The position numbers and the translations under genes were made by a program. A DNA stretch of 64,000 nt from the NCBI RefSeq assembly GCF_001598855.1, contig NZ_BCZS01000003.1:124001-188000 (forward strand), given 5' to 3'. This DNA is from Pluralibacter gergoviae ATCC 33028 = NBRC 105706 (GTDB lineage Bacteria; Pseudomonadota; Gammaproteobacteria; Enterobacterales; Enterobacteriaceae). Below, piece by piece: positions 1 through 9,751 of the stretch (positions are counted from its first letter, which is position 1; every line of letters starts with the position of its first letter). The notes beneath the pieces are model-generated. The model did not search any database and had not been told where the DNA came from. It worked only from the letters and a program-made list of their open reading frames with translations.

Positions 1-1577
1 TCCTCGCCGACGTCGGCTTCAGCCAGATCGTGCTGGCCCGCGAGCTGAACCTGCAGCAGATCCAGGCCATTCACCAGGCCACCGATGCCACCATCGAATT
101 CTTTATCCACGGCGCGCTGTGCGTGGCCTACTCCGGCCAGTGCAATATCTCCCACGCTCAGACCGGGCGCAGCGCCAACCGCGGCGACTGCTCGCAGGCC
201 TGCCGCCTGCCGTACACCCTGAAAGATGACCAGGGCCGGGTAGTGGCCTATGAAAAGCACCTCCTGTCGATGAAGGACAACGATCAGACCGCCAACCTCG
301 GCGCGCTGATCGACGCCGGCGTGCGCTCTTTCAAGATTGAGGGGCGCTATAAGGACATGAGCTACGTCAAGAACATCACCGCCCACTACCGGCAGATGCT
401 GGACGCCATCATTGAAGAGCGCGGCGATCTGACCCGCGCGTCGGCGGGGCGCACCGAACACTTCTTCATTCCCTCCACCGACAAAACCTTCCACCGGGGC
501 AGCACCGACTACTTCGTTAACGCCCGCAAGGGCGATATCGGCGCTTTCGACTCGCCGAAGTTTATCGGCCTGCCGGTGGGCGAAGTGCTGAAGGTGGCGA
601 AAGATTACCTCGACGTGGAGGTCAGCGAGCCGCTGGCCAACGGCGACGGGCTGAACGTGATGATCAAGCGTGAGGTCGTGGGCTTTCGCGCCAATACGGT
701 GGAGAAAACCGGGCAAAACCGCTACCGCGTGTGGCCGAATGAAATGCCTGCCGATCTGCACAAGGCGCGCCCGCATCAGGCGCTCAACCGCAACCTCGAC
801 CACAACTGGCAGCAGGCGCTGCTGAAAACCTCGAGCGAGCGGCGTATCGCAGTGGATATCGCCCTCGGCGGCTGGCAGGAGCAGCTGGTGCTGACCCTGA
901 CCAGCGAAGACGGCGTGACGGTGACCCATACGCTAGAGGGCGATTTTGCCGAAGCCTCCAACCCGGAGAAGGCCACCGGCAGCCTGCGCGACGGCGTGGC
1001 GAAGCTCGGCCAGACGCTCTATTACCCGCGCGCGGTGGAGGTCACGCTGCCGGGGCTGTTCGTCCCCAACAGCCAGCTTAATCAGCTGCGCCGCGAAGCA
1101 GTCGAACTGCTCGACGCCGCGCGTCTCGCCGCTTATCAGCGCGGCAGCCGCAGGCCGGTGGCGACGCCCGCGCCGGTCTATCCGGACACGCACCTGAGCT
1201 TCCTCGCCAACGTCTATAACCACAAGGCGCGCGAATTCTATCACCGCTACGGCGTGCAGCTGATCGACGCCGCCTACGAGGCCCACGAAGAGAAGGGCGA
1301 CGTGCCGGTGATGATCACCAAGCACTGCCTGCGCTTCGCCTTTAACCTCTGTCCGAAGCAGGCCAAAGGCAGCATCAAAAGCTGGAAGGCGACGCCGATG
1401 CAGCTTATCAACGGCGACGAAGTGCTGACCCTCAAGTTCGACTGCCGCCCCTGCGAGATGCACGTCATCGGCAAAATGAAGAACCACATCTTCAAAATGC
1501 CGCAGCCCGGCAGCATCGTCGCTTCGGTTAGCCCGGATGAACTGCTGAAAACCCTGCCGAAGCGCAAAAACGCCTGA
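1..1577 (+). CDS. rlhA: 23S rRNA C2501 hydroxylation protein RlhA (YdcP), peptidase U32 family, 5' end outside window
   Basis: Open frame runs in from the window edge (first full codon at 3), so the N-terminal quarter is missing; E. coli YdcP has about 650 residues and roughly 525 are seen. The U32 signature E-F-F-I-H-G-A-L-C-V-A-Y-S-G-Q-C-N-I-S is encoded near 96-152, followed by further cysteines (GDCSQAC). The C-terminal region has two more Cys pairs (HCLRFAFNLCP and DCRPCEM). In E. coli the protein is needed for 5-hydroxycytidine at position 2501 of 23S rRNA; iron-sulfur binding is likely by analogy with other U32 RNA and quinone modifying proteins. The following gene, ydcR, is the same neighbour as in E. 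coli. The GTG at 30 is internal, not a start. Confidence 0.93.
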   Translation, partial: LADVGFSQIVLARELNLQQIQAIHQATDATIEFFIHGALCVAYSGQCNISHAQTGRSANRGDCSQACRLPYTLKDDQGRVVAYEKHLLSMKDNDQTANLGALIDAGVRSFKIEGRYKDMSYVKNITAHYRQMLDAIIEERGDLTRASAGRTEHFFIPSTDKTFHRGSTDYFVNARKGDIGAFDSPKFIGLPVGEVLKVAKDYLDVEVSEPLANGDGLNVMIKREVVGFRANTVEKTGQNRYRVWPNEMPADLHKARPHQALNRNLDHNWQQALLKTSSERRIAVDIALGGWQEQLVLTLTSEDGVTVTHTLEGDFAEASNPEKATGSLRDGVAKLGQTLYYPRAVEVTLPGLFVPNSQLNQLRREAVELLDAARLAAYQRGSRRPVATPAPVYPDTHLSFLANVYNHKAREFYHRYGVQLIDAAYEAHEEKGDVPVMITKHCLRFAFNLCPKQAKGSIKSWKATPMQLINGDEVLTLKFDCRPCEMHVIGKMKNHIFKMPQPGSIVASVSPDELLKTLPKRKNA

Positions 1578-1604
1578 CGTTAAACGTATCGGGGGGCGCG
1601 GCAG

Positions 1605-1640
1605 GATGCGTAGGCCGGCGCAAGCGCAGCGCCGCCCGGC
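1605..1640. repeat. REP-type palindrome between rlhA and ydcR
   Basis: The segment reads GATGCGTAGGCCGGCGCAAG and continues GCAGCGCCGCCCGGC, the usual layout of enterobacterial REP units (GTAGGCC...GCCGGGC around a short loop). It lies 30 bp after the rlhA stop. Similar units occur near 21469 and 55772. REPs of this kind often protect the mRNA 3' end. Confidence 0.7.
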
Positions 1641-1748
1641 GGGAAGGCCGCGCCGACGCTTGAATTTCTTCTGCGGGCGCAGCGGTTAAGGCCGCCTCGC
1701 TGCGCGGCGCTTCTGATATACTCCAGCCGGGCAGGGACGGAGAAGCCG

Positions 1749-3155
1749 ATGAAAAAATACCAGCGCCTGGCGCAGCAGATAAGCGAGCAGATCGCCCTCG
1801 GCGTCTGGCAGCCGGGCGATCGCCTGCCGTCGCTGCGCGAGCAGGTGGCGGCAAGCGGCATGAGCCTGATGACCGTCGGCCACGCCTATCAGCTGCTGGA
1901 GAGCCAGGGGCAGGTCGTCGCCCGTCCGCAGTCCGGCTACTACGTGGCGCCGCAGGTGGCGAAGCCCGCCCCGCCGGTGGTCCGGGTAGCGACCAGCGAA
2001 TCGGTGGATATCAACACCACCATTTTCGATATTTTGCAGGCCAGCCGCGATCCCGCCGTGCTGCCGTTTGCCTCCGCCTTTCCCGATCCGCGGCTGTTTC
2101 CGCTCGCCCAGCTCAACCGTTCGCTGGCGCAGGTGAGCAAACGCGCCAGCCCGCTCAGCACCATCGCCAACCTGCCGCCCGGCAACGCCGCCCTGCGCCA
2201 CGCCATTGCCAGGCGCTACGCGCTGCAGGGAATGAATATCTCGCCCGACGAGATAGTGATCACCGCCGGCGCGCTGGAGGCGCTGAACCTCAGCCTGCAG
2301 GCGGTTACCGAGCCGGGGGACTGGGTTATCGTGGAAAATCCCTGCTTCTACGGCGCGCTGCAGGCGCTGGAGCGGCTGCGGCTCAAGGCGCTGTCGGTGC
2401 CTTCTGACGTAAAAGAGGGTATCGATCTTGCGGCGCTGGCCCAGGCGCTGCGCGACTATCCGGTCAAGGCCTGCTGGCTGATGACCAATTGCCAGAATCC
2501 CCTCGGCGTTACGCTGACGGCGGAGAAAAAATCCCGCCTCGCGGCGCTGCTGCGTCAGCATAACGCGGTGCTGATTGAGGATGATGTCTACGGCGAGCTG
2601 TGGTCCGGGCGCGAGAAGCCGCTGCCGGCGAAGGCGTGGGACAGCGATGACCGGGTGCTGCACTGCAGCTCGTTTTCCAAGTGCCTGGTGCCGGGGTTTC
2701 GCATCGGCTGGGTGGCGGCGGGGCAGCACGCCCGGCGCATTCAGCAGCTGCAGCTGATGAGCACGCTCTCTACCAGCTCGCCGATGCAGCTGGCGCTGGT
2801 GGATTATCTGGAGACCCGCCGGTTTGATACCCACCTGCGGCGCCTGCGCCGCCAGCTGGCGGAGCGCAAGCGGCTGGCGTGGCAGGGGCTATTGCGCCAT
2901 CTGCCGCCGGAGGTGACTATCCACTACAGCGAGGGCGGCTACTTCCTGTGGCTGACGCTGCCGGAGGGCCTTGACGCCGGCGAGCTGGGCGTCCGGGCGC
3001 TGGCCCGCGGCATCAGCATTGCGCCAGGAAAGATGTTCTCCATCGCCAACAGCTGGCCGTCGGGTTTTCGCTTCAACACCGCCTGGGGCTGGGGCGAGCG
3101 CGAAGAAATTGGCGTTAAAACCCTCGGCGAGCTTATTCGCCGGATGATGAAATAA
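1749..3155 (+). CDS. ydcR: MocR-type regulator YdcR (GntR helix-turn-helix fused to aminotransferase domain)
   Basis: 468 residues, the same length as E. coli YdcR. Residues 1-70 are a GntR winged helix (LPSLREQVAASGMSLMTVGH), and residues about 105-465 are a fold-type I aminotransferase domain. The pyridoxal phosphate lysine is K311 in SSFSKCLVPGFRIGW, with the cofactor Asp in VLIEDDVYGE. MocR proteins use the aminotransferase domain as a sensor of vitamin B6 or an amine. It lies directly upstream of ydcSTUV-patD, as in E. coli, so it may control that polyamine operon; this is inference. The ATG at 1749 is preceded by GGGACGGAG. Confidence 0.93.
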   Translation: MKKYQRLAQQISEQIALGVWQPGDRLPSLREQVAASGMSLMTVGHAYQLLESQGQVVARPQSGYYVAPQVAKPAPPVVRVATSESVDINTTIFDILQASRDPAVLPFASAFPDPRLFPLAQLNRSLAQVSKRASPLSTIANLPPGNAALRHAIARRYALQGMNISPDEIVITAGALEALNLSLQAVTEPGDWVIVENPCFYGALQALERLRLKALSVPSDVKEGIDLAALAQALRDYPVKACWLMTNCQNPLGVTLTAEKKSRLAALLRQHNAVLIEDDVYGELWSGREKPLPAKAWDSDDRVLHCSSFSKCLVPGFRIGWVAAGQHARRIQQLQLMSTLSTSSPMQLALVDYLETRRFDTHLRRLRRQLAERKRLAWQGLLRHLPPEVTIHYSEGGYFLWLTLPEGLDAGELGVRALARGISIAPGKMFSIANSWPSGFRFNTAWGWGEREEIGVKTLGELIRRMMK

Positions 3156-3290
3156 TCGGCGTTCTTATTTGCAGAAGATCTTCTTCTAAAATAAAAAATA
3201 GATTTTAAATAAAGCCCTACATACCAGAATGCTATTTTAATCACCTGCCATCACAGGAAATATGCATCCTTCATCCGGCCACTAACGTGC

Positions 3291-3300
3291 TGTCTATACT
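3291..3300 (+). promoter_or_regulatory. Candidate sigma-S type promoter for ydcS operon (-10 element)
   Basis: TGTCTATACT at 3291-3300 gives TATACT preceded by C at -13 and a TG-like context, a layout preferred by RpoS, and no good -35 box is visible 17 bp upstream. E. coli ydcS is known to be strongly RpoS dependent. The 320-base gap 3156-3475 holds otherwise only an AT-rich stretch with the small palindrome GAAGATCTTC (3174-3183), possibly the ydcR transcript end. Confidence 0.45.
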
Positions 3301-3475
3301 GGAATTAATACAACCGGGTTTACGCTTTACTGGCGTAATGCGCGCCTTGTCACAACCTTGTGAAATTCCCGGCGGCGGACAGGTGAGTCTGCCCGCCGCC
3401 GTCTACTGTTATTGAGGGAGATATTTTAACGGCAGGGCTGCCGCCTGATTTCTTCGTAAACGGAGTAATAAGACA

Positions 3476-4636
3476 ATGAGCAAGCCTTTTGCACGCAATA
3501 AATTTGCCCGCAGCAGCCTGTGCGCCTTTGCGTTGACCGTCACTACCGCCTGGGCGGCGGAGGGGCCGGCGACGCTGGATAAACCCGAAGGCCAGCTGGA
3601 TATTATCGCCTGGCCCGGCTATATCGAGCGCGGCCAGACCGATAAAAGCTATGACTGGGTTACCCAGTTTGAAAAAGAGACCGGCTGCGCGGTGAATGTG
3701 AAGACCGCCGCCACCTCCGATGAGATGGTCAGCCTGATGGCAAAGGGCGGCTATGACCTGGTTACCGCCTCCGGCGATGCGTCGCTGCGCCTGATTATGG
3801 GCAAGCGCGTTCAGCCGATTAACACCGCCCTGATCCCCAACTGGAAAAACCTCGATCCGCGCATCGAAAAGGGCGCGTGGTTCAACGTCGGCGGTCAGGT
3901 CTTCGGTACGCCCTACCAGTGGGGGCCGAACCTGCTGATGTACAACACCAAAACCTTCCCCACGCCGCCGGACAGCTGGAGCGTGGTCTTCGTTAAGCAG
4001 GATCTGCCCGACGGTAAATCCAACCAGGGCCGCGTGCAGGCCTACGATGGCCCGATCTACATCGCCGACGCGGCGCTGTTCGTGAAAGCCACCCAGCCGC
4101 AGCTCGGCATTAAAGATCCCTATCAGCTCAATGAAGCGCAGTACGCGGCGGTGCTGAAGGTGCTGCGCGAACAGCACGGGCTGATCCACCGCTACTGGCA
4201 CGACGCGACCGTGCAGATGAGCGACTTCAAAAACGAAGGCGTGGTCGCCTCCAGCTCCTGGCCCTATCAGGCCAACGGGCTGAAGAGCGACAAGCAGCCG
4301 ATCGCCACCGTTTTCCCGAAAGAGGGCGTGACCGGCTGGTCTGATACCACCATGCTGCACGCCCAGGCGAAGCACCCGGTGTGCGCCTACAAGTGGATGA
4401 ACTGGTCCCTGACGCCGAAGGTGCAGGGCGACGTGGCCGCCTGGTTTGGCTCCCTGCCGGTGGTGCCGCAGGGCTGTAAAGCCAGTTCGCTGCTCGGCGA
4501 CAAGGGCTGCGAAACCAACGGCTACGCCTTCTTCGATAAGATAGCGTTCTGGAAAACGCCGGTCTCCGAAGGCGGGAAATACGTGCCCTACAGCCGCTGG
4601 ACCCAGGATTACATCGCGATTATGGGCGGCCGCTAG
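3476..4636 (+). CDS. ydcS: ABC transporter periplasmic binding protein YdcS (polyamine type)
   Basis: 386 residues with a Sec signal (basic start, hydrophobic LCAFALTVTTAWA, cleavage about residue 28). The mature protein has the PotD/PotF-like bacterial SBP fold with segments such as IIAWPGYIERG and TPYQWGPNLLMYNTK. It begins the ydcSTUV-patD operon and would bind putrescine or a related polyamine in the periplasm. E. coli YdcS has also been reported to have poly-hydroxybutyrate synthase activity. Spacing to ydcT is 14 bp. Confidence 0.93.
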   Translation: MSKPFARNKFARSSLCAFALTVTTAWAAEGPATLDKPEGQLDIIAWPGYIERGQTDKSYDWVTQFEKETGCAVNVKTAATSDEMVSLMAKGGYDLVTASGDASLRLIMGKRVQPINTALIPNWKNLDPRIEKGAWFNVGGQVFGTPYQWGPNLLMYNTKTFPTPPDSWSVVFVKQDLPDGKSNQGRVQAYDGPIYIADAALFVKATQPQLGIKDPYQLNEAQYAAVLKVLREQHGLIHRYWHDATVQMSDFKNEGVVASSSWPYQANGLKSDKQPIATVFPKEGVTGWSDTTMLHAQAKHPVCAYKWMNWSLTPKVQGDVAAWFGSLPVVPQGCKASSLLGDKGCETNGYAFFDKIAFWKTPVSEGGKYVPYSRWTQDYIAIMGGR

Positions 4637-4650
4637 GCCGGGAGTCGGAC

Positions 4651-5664
4651 ATGACGTACGCAGTAGAGTTTCATGACGTCTCGCGGCGGTATGGCGACGT
4701 TCGCGCCGTGGATGGGGTCAGCATCGCCATCCGCGACGGCGAGTTTTTCTCCATGCTGGGGCCCTCCGGCTCCGGCAAAACCACCTGCCTGCGGCTGATC
4801 GCCGGCTTTGAACAGCTTACCGGCGGCCGCATCGCTATCTTTGGCCAGGATGCCAGCACGCTGCCGCCGTGGCAGCGGGACGTGAACACCGTCTTTCAGG
4901 ATTACGCCCTGTTCCCGCATATGTCGATCCTCGATAACGTGGCCTACGGCCTGATGGTCAAGGGCATGGATAAAAAGGCCCGCCACCGTCTGGCCCACGA
5001 GGCGCTGGAGAAAGTGGCCCTCGGCTTCGCCCACGGCCGCCGGCCGTCCCAGCTCTCCGGCGGCCAGCGTCAGCGGGTGGCGATAGCGCGGGCGCTGGTT
5101 AATCAGCCCCGGGTGCTGCTGCTCGATGAGCCGCTGGGGGCGCTGGATCTGAAGCTGCGCGAGCAGATGCAGCTGGAGCTGAAAAAGCTGCAGCAGGAAC
5201 TGGGCATCACCTTTATCTTCGTCACCCACGATCAGGGCGAAGCCCTGTCGATGTCGGATCGGGTGGCGGTGTTTAATCAGGGGCGTATTGAGCAGGTTGA
5301 TACCCCGCGCGAACTTTATCTGCGCCCGCGCACGCCGTTTGTCGCCGGCTTTGTCGGCACCTCGAACGTCTTTGACGGCGCCCTCAGCGAGAAACTGTTC
5401 GGCATCAACGGCCAGTGGGCGCTGCGCCCGGAGCATATCCGCCTCGACGCGCAGGGGGAGATTGCGGTCAGCGGCGTGGTGCAGGCGGTGCAGTACCAGG
5501 GGGCGGCGACCCGCTACGAGCTTCGCCTCGCGGACGGCGGCAAGCTGCTGGTCAGCCAGTCCAACTTCAGCGACGGCCTGCAGATTACCGGGCTGGCGGT
5601 GGGGGATACCGTACAGGCTTCCTGGGCGCGCGGGGCGATGGTGCCGCTGGACGGAGAGCGATAG
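4651..5664 (+). CDS. ydcT: ABC transporter ATP-binding protein YdcT
   Basis: 337 residues, PotA-like. The Walker A motif GPSGSGKT is at residues 37-44, the signature LSGGQRQRVAIARAL follows around 135-150, then Walker B RVLLLDEPLGALD and the switch His in FVTHDQGEALSMSD. A C-terminal TOBE domain (about 240-337) fits the polyamine and sulfate importer class. It powers import of the YdcS ligand from the inner face of the membrane. Its stop codon abuts the ydcU start. Confidence 0.94.
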   Translation: MTYAVEFHDVSRRYGDVRAVDGVSIAIRDGEFFSMLGPSGSGKTTCLRLIAGFEQLTGGRIAIFGQDASTLPPWQRDVNTVFQDYALFPHMSILDNVAYGLMVKGMDKKARHRLAHEALEKVALGFAHGRRPSQLSGGQRQRVAIARALVNQPRVLLLDEPLGALDLKLREQMQLELKKLQQELGITFIFVTHDQGEALSMSDRVAVFNQGRIEQVDTPRELYLRPRTPFVAGFVGTSNVFDGALSEKLFGINGQWALRPEHIRLDAQGEIAVSGVVQAVQYQGAATRYELRLADGGKLLVSQSNFSDGLQITGLAVGDTVQASWARGAMVPLDGER

Positions 5665-6606
5665 ATGAGCACCGGCACTGTATCCATGCCCGCCTGCGGG
5701 CGCGCCAGCCGCCTGTCGGCGCTGTTCTGGCGCAGGCCCTCGCTAGGGCTATTTTTGCTGCTGCTCGGGCCGCTGATGTGGTTCGGCATCGTCTATTTCG
5801 GCTCGCTGCTGACCCTGCTGTGGCAGGGCTTCTACACCTTCGACGACTTTACCATGTCGGTGACGCCGGATCTGACGCTTGCCAATATCCGGGCGCTGTT
5901 TAATCCGGCCAACTACGACATTATCCTGCGCACGCTGGTGATGGCGATTGCCGTCACCCTCGCCAGCGCGGTGCTGGCCTTTCCGATGGCGTGGTATATG
6001 GCGCGCTACGCCCGCGGCAAGTGGAAAGCCTTCTTCTATATCGCGGTGATGCTGCCGATGTGGGCCAGCTACATCGTTAAGGCGTATGCCTGGACGCTGC
6101 TGCTGGCAAAAGACGGCGTCGCCCAGTGGTTTCTCGGCCATATGGGCCTTGAGGGCCTGCTTAATCTGTTTCTGACCCTGCCGGCGGTGGGGGGCAATAC
6201 GCTCTCTACCTCCGGGCTGGGGCGCTTTCTGGTCTTCGTCTACATCTGGCTGCCGTTTATGATCCTGCCGGTGCAGGCGGCGCTGGAGCGGCTGCCGCCT
6301 TCGCTGCTGCAGGCCTCGGCGGATCTCGGCGCCACGCCGCGGCAGACCTTCCGCCACGTGGTGCTGCCGCTGGCTGTCCCGGGCATTGCCGCCGGTTCTA
6401 TCTTCACCTTCTCCCTGACGCTCGGCGACTTTATCGTTCCGCAGCTGGTGGGGCCGCCGGGCTACTTTATCGGCCAGATGGTCTACGCCCAGCAGGGGGC
6501 CATCGGCAATATGCCGATGGCGGCGGCCTTTACCCTGGTGCCGATTGTGTTAATCACCCTCTATCTGGCGTTAGTGAAACGTCTGGGAGCATTCGATGCA
6601 CTCTGA
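5665..6606 (+). CDS. ydcU: ABC transporter permease YdcU
   Basis: 313 residues, PotB-like inner membrane permease with about six hydrophobic segments. The EAA loop ([20 protein letters not shown]) that docks on YdcT is present near residue 215. The ATG at 5665 follows the ydcT stop directly. It overlaps ydcV by 11 bp, which indicates translational coupling. Confidence 0.93.
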   Translation: MSTGTVSMPACGRASRLSALFWRRPSLGLFLLLLGPLMWFGIVYFGSLLTLLWQGFYTFDDFTMSVTPDLTLANIRALFNPANYDIILRTLVMAIAVTLASAVLAFPMAWYMARYARGKWKAFFYIAVMLPMWASYIVKAYAWTLLLAKDGVAQWFLGHMGLEGLLNLFLTLPAVGGNTLSTSGLGRFLVFVYIWLPFMILPVQAALERLPPSLLQASADLGATPRQTFRHVVLPLAVPGIAAGSIFTFSLTLGDFIVPQLVGPPGYFIGQMVYAQQGAIGNMPMAAAFTLVPIVLITLYLALVKRLGAFDAL

Positions 6607-7402
6607 ACGCGCACCGTGGCTGCTCAGGCTGGCGACCTGGGGCGGCGTTATCTTCCTGCACTTTCCGCTGCTGATCATCGCCGTCTACGCCTTCAATACC
6701 GAAGAGGCGGCCTTCAGCTTTCCACCGCAGGGGCTGACGCTGCGCTGGTTCAGCGTGGCGGCGGGGCGCAGCGATATTATCGAGTCAGTTACACTGTCAC
6801 TTCAGGTGGCGGCGCTAGCGACCGCCATCGCGCTGCTGCTTGGCACGTTTGCTGCAGCGGCCCTCTGGCGCAGCACCTTTTTTGGCAAAAACGCCGTCTC
6901 GCTGCTGCTGCTGTTGCCCATTGCGCTGCCGGGCATTATTACCGGCCTGGCGCTGCTGACGGCGTTTAAAGCCGTCGGCCTCGAGCCGGGCTTCCTCACC
7001 ATCGTCATTGGACACGCGACCTTCTGCGTGGTGGTGGTGTTTAACAACGTGATTGCCCGCTTTCGCCGGACCTCGTGGAGCCTGGTGGAGGCGTCGATGG
7101 ACCTGGGCGCCAGCGGCTGGCAGACCTTTCGCTACGTGGTGCTGCCGAACCTCGGCTCGGCGCTGCTGGCCGGAGGAATGCTGGCGTTCGCGCTGTCGTT
7201 TGATGAAATTATCGTCACCACCTTTACCGCTGGCCACGAGCGCACGCTGCCGCTGTGGCTGCTCAATCAGCTGGGCAGGCCGCGCGATGTGCCGGTGACC
7301 AACGTGGTGGCGCTGCTGGTGATGCTGGTGACAACGATTCCGATTCTGGGGGCCTGGTGGCTGACCCGTGATGGCGACATGATCGCCGGAAGTAGTAAAT
7401 AA
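6596..7402 (+). CDS. ydcV: ABC transporter permease YdcV
   Basis: 268 residues, PotC-like second permease subunit with six predicted membrane helices. The EAA loop is seen as [20 protein letters not shown] (about residues 162-181). It starts inside ydcU and is followed after 21 bp by patD, so uptake and oxidation are encoded on one transcript. Confidence 0.93.
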   Translation: MHSERAPWLLRLATWGGVIFLHFPLLIIAVYAFNTEEAAFSFPPQGLTLRWFSVAAGRSDIIESVTLSLQVAALATAIALLLGTFAAAALWRSTFFGKNAVSLLLLLPIALPGIITGLALLTAFKAVGLEPGFLTIVIGHATFCVVVVFNNVIARFRRTSWSLVEASMDLGASGWQTFRYVVLPNLGSALLAGGMLAFALSFDEIIVTTFTAGHERTLPLWLLNQLGRPRDVPVTNVVALLVMLVTTIPILGAWWLTRDGDMIAGSSK

Positions 7403-7423
7403 CCGTAAAACGTGGAGCTGGAT

Positions 7424-8848
7424 ATGCAAGATAAGTTATTGATCAACGGTGAACTGATTGCAGGTGAAGGTGAAAAGCAGCCGGTCTACAACCCGGCGAC
7501 CGGGGAGGTGATCCTCGATATTGCCGAAGCCAGCGCCGCGCAGGTGGACGCCGCCGTGCAGGCGGCCGATCGCGCCTTTGCTCAATGGGGTCAGACCACG
7601 CCAAAGGCGCGCGCCGAATGCCTGCTGAAACTGGCCGACGTTATTGAGGAGAATGCACAAACCTTTGCCGGTCTGGAGTCTCTCAACTGCGGCAAGCCGC
7701 TGCACAGCGCGCTCAACGATGAGATCCCGGCGATTGCCGATGTATTCCGCTTTTTTGCCGGAGCCGCGCGCTGCCTCAACGGTTCGGCGGCGGGCGAGTA
7801 TCTGGAAGGACACACCTCGATGATCCGCCGCGACCCGCTTGGCGTGGTGGCCTCGATTGCGCCCTGGAACTATCCGCTGATGATGGCCGCCTGGAAACTG
7901 GGCCCGGCGCTGGCGGCGGGCAACTGCGTGGTACTCAAGCCGTCGGAGATAACCCCGCTCACCGCGCTGAAGCTGGCCGAGCTGGCGAAAGATATCTTCC
8001 CGGCGGGGGTTATCAACGTGCTGTTTGGCCGCGGCAAGACGGTCGGCGATCCGCTGACCGGACACGCAAAAGTGCGCATGGTATCGCTGACCGGCTCGAT
8101 CCCGACCGGCGAGCACATCATCGCCCACACCGCGCCGTCGATTAAGCGTACCCATATGGAGCTGGGCGGCAAGGCGCCGGTCATTGTTTTTGACGACGCC
8201 GATATTGATGCGGTGGTGGAGGGCGTGCGCACCTTCGGCTTCTATAACGCCGGGCAGGACTGTACCGCCGCCTGCCGCATCTATGCCCACAGGGCCATTT
8301 ACGACACGCTGGTCGAGAAGCTGGGCGCGGCGGTCTCCAGCCTGAAAATCGGCGCGCCGGACGATGAGAGCACCGAGCTCGGTCCGGTAAGCTCCAGCGC
8401 CCACCTGGCGCGCATCGTTCAGGCGGTCGATAAGGCGAAATCCCTGAGTCATATCCGCGTTGTTACCGGCGGTGAAGCGGTGCAGGGCGGCGGCTACTAC
8501 TTCAGGCCGACGGTGCTGGCGGGCGCGAAGCAGCATGACGATATCGTGCAGAAAGAGGTGTTTGGCCCGGTGGTCAGCGTTACCGAGTTCAGCGATGAAG
8601 ACGAGGTGCTGGCGTGGGCCAATGATTCCCAGTACGGGCTCGCCTCCTCGGTGTGGACGAAAGATGTCGGCCGCGCGCACCGCTTCAGCGCCCGGCTGCA
8701 GTATGGCTGTACCTGGGTCAATACCCATTTTATGCTGGTCAGCGAAATGCCCCACGGCGGTCAGAAGCTCTCCGGCTACGGCAAAGATATGTCCATTTAC
8801 GGCCTGGAGGATTACACGGTGGTGCGCCACGTGATGATCAAACACTAG
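7424..8848 (+). CDS. patD: Gamma-aminobutyraldehyde dehydrogenase PatD (YdcW)
   Basis: NAD-dependent aldehyde dehydrogenase that converts 4-aminobutanal, made from putrescine, to GABA. The start at ATG 7424 (GGAG at 7414) gives 474 residues, the E. coli length; an in-frame GTG 12 bp upstream is less likely. The catalytic Glu is E246 in HMELGGKAP and the nucleophile is C280 in AGQDCTAAC, the same numbers as in E. coli PatD. It is the last gene of the ydcSTUV-patD operon and is followed by a strong terminator. Confidence 0.96.
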   Translation: MQDKLLINGELIAGEGEKQPVYNPATGEVILDIAEASAAQVDAAVQAADRAFAQWGQTTPKARAECLLKLADVIEENAQTFAGLESLNCGKPLHSALNDEIPAIADVFRFFAGAARCLNGSAAGEYLEGHTSMIRRDPLGVVASIAPWNYPLMMAAWKLGPALAAGNCVVLKPSEITPLTALKLAELAKDIFPAGVINVLFGRGKTVGDPLTGHAKVRMVSLTGSIPTGEHIIAHTAPSIKRTHMELGGKAPVIVFDDADIDAVVEGVRTFGFYNAGQDCTAACRIYAHRAIYDTLVEKLGAAVSSLKIGAPDDESTELGPVSSSAHLARIVQAVDKAKSLSHIRVVTGGEAVQGGGYYFRPTVLAGAKQHDDIVQKEVFGPVVSVTEFSDEDEVLAWANDSQYGLASSVWTKDVGRAHRFSARLQYGCTWVNTHFMLVSEMPHGGQKLSGYGKDMSIYGLEDYTVVRHVMIKH

Positions 8849-8862
8849 CGTTATATTCCGCT

Positions 8863-8890
8863 AACCCCGCCAAAGGCGGGGTTAATTTTT
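8863..8890 (+). terminator. Rho-independent terminator of ydcSTUV-patD
   Basis: AACCCCGCC at 8863-8871, loop AAA, GGCGGGGTT at 8875-8883, then AATTTTT. The stem is nine perfect base pairs, 14 bp after the patD stop. Confidence 0.92.
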
Positions 8891-8995
8891 GGTATAAACC
8901 GTAAACAATCAGAAAGCTTACCCATTGCGAATTTTAAAAAACATGCTTAACTAAGAATGTTATGTTGTTGTTTTTTTAATAAAGGGAGAGGAAAT

Positions 8996-9244
8996 ATGGG
9001 TATTTTGTCCTGGATTATTTTTGGTCTTATCGCTGGTATTCTCGCTAAATGGATCATGCCAGGTAAAGACGGCGGTGGTTTCATTGTGACGGTGATTCTG
9101 GGGATTATCGGTGCAGTAGTCGGTGGCTGGATCAGCACCCTCTTCGGCTTCGGTAAAGTTGACGGTTTTAACTTCGGCAGCTTCGTCGTTGCCGTGATCG
9201 GCGCGCTGGTGGTGCTGTTCGTCTACAGAAAAATTAAGAGCTAA
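8996..9244 (+). CDS. yeaQ: GlsB/YeaQ/YmgE family stress-response membrane protein
   Basis: 82 residues from ATG 8996 (GGAGAGG upstream), matching the length and almost all the sequence I recall for E. coli YeaQ: MGILSWIIFGLIAGILAKW, MPGKDGGGF, ISTLFGFGKVDGFNFGSF. Three glycine-rich membrane helices are visible (about 5-20, 27-48, 57-78). The family is induced by general stress; the molecular role is unknown. In E. coli yeaQ sits elsewhere, so it is displaced here or is a close paralogue. An upstream TTG in frame at 8957 has no support. Confidence 0.85.
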   Translation: MGILSWIIFGLIAGILAKWIMPGKDGGGFIVTVILGIIGAVVGGWISTLFGFGKVDGFNFGSFVVAVIGALVVLFVYRKIKS

Positions 9245-9313
9245 TGTAAACAAAGCGGCCGCGCGGCGCATACCGCGCTCATACCAGGCAACCGGTTTAG
9301 CGGCTGCGTAAGG

Positions 9314-9347
9314 ATCCGGAAATGCTGAGGCGTTTCCGGATTTTTTA
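9314..9347 (+). terminator. Rho-independent terminator after yeaQ-like gene
   Basis: ATCCGGAAA at 9314-9322 pairs with TTTCCGGAT at 9333-9341, with loop TGCTGAGGCG and a run of T at 9341-9347. Confidence 0.8.
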
Positions 9348-9395
9348 TTGCGCAGGGTTGGGGGATTTGCCGGTCGCGGAGTGTGAATGTGGTTC

Positions 9396-9425
9396 AAAAA
9401 AAACCTGGCCACCGAAGTGACCAGG
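9396..9425 (-). terminator. Rho-independent terminator of ElaB/YqjD-like gene
   Basis: Read on the minus strand, CCTGGTCAC, loop TTCG, GTGGCCAGG (9404-9425) is followed by eight T (9396-9403). It lies 22 bp beyond the stop of the gene at 9448-9717. Confidence 0.88.
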
Positions 9426-9447
9426 ATTTATAGGGTGAAGCGAAAAA

Positions 9448-9717
9448 TTACTTCCGGCCAGCCAGCAGACCGATAATCAGACCAATTGCACCTGCAGCAA
9501 CCAGACCCGTTAGCGGGTTTTCCCGGACGCGATCGGAGACTTCAGATACGGCATCGGAAGCCTGAGCGGCATACTTGCGCGCAGCACCCTTAAGCTGGTG
9601 TTTAGGCGAATCTACGGCATCGCCGAAAGTTTCCTGGGCTTCACCGGCGAACTGATCCAGTTTATTCCCTGCTTTATCTGCCAAACGTTGTGCATCTTTT
9701 TCATATTCAGTCGACAT
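9448..9717 (-). CDS. ElaB/YqjD/YgaM-like (DUF883) tail-anchored protein
   Basis: 89 residues. An amphipathic, charged helical N-terminal part (about 1-65) is followed by the glycine-zipper membrane anchor GLVAAGAIGLIIGLLAG and a basic end. This is the arrangement of ElaB, YqjD and YgaM, stationary-phase inner membrane proteins that bind ribosomes. The start has a strong AAAGGAGGA site. A sigma-S type -10 lies just upstream and a clear terminator follows, so it is a single-gene unit. Assignment to one of the three E. coli members is not possible. Confidence 0.8.
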   Translation of the reverse strand: MSTEYEKDAQRLADKAGNKLDQFAGEAQETFGDAVDSPKHQLKGAARKYAAQASDAVSEVSDRVRENPLTGLVAAGAIGLIIGLLAGRK

Positions 9718-9741
9718 ACTTCCTCCTTTTGATTTCTGAAC

Positions 9742-9751
9742 TTAAGTCTAG
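9742..9751 (-). promoter_or_regulatory. Candidate sigma-S type -10 for the ElaB-like gene
   Basis: On the minus strand the bases read CTAGACTTAA, close to the RpoS-preferred CTATACTTAA, about 25 bp before the start codon. Members of this family are RpoS-dependent in E. coli. Confidence 0.4.

Noticed and set aside
7436-8845. Long antisense open frame opposite patD (also similar frames opposite srfB 15213-16421, pqqU 31753-33486, vgrG 56273-57796 and SNF2)
   Set aside because: They arise from high GC at third codon positions, have His/Arg/Gln-rich compositions unlike proteins, and oppose clearly conserved genes.
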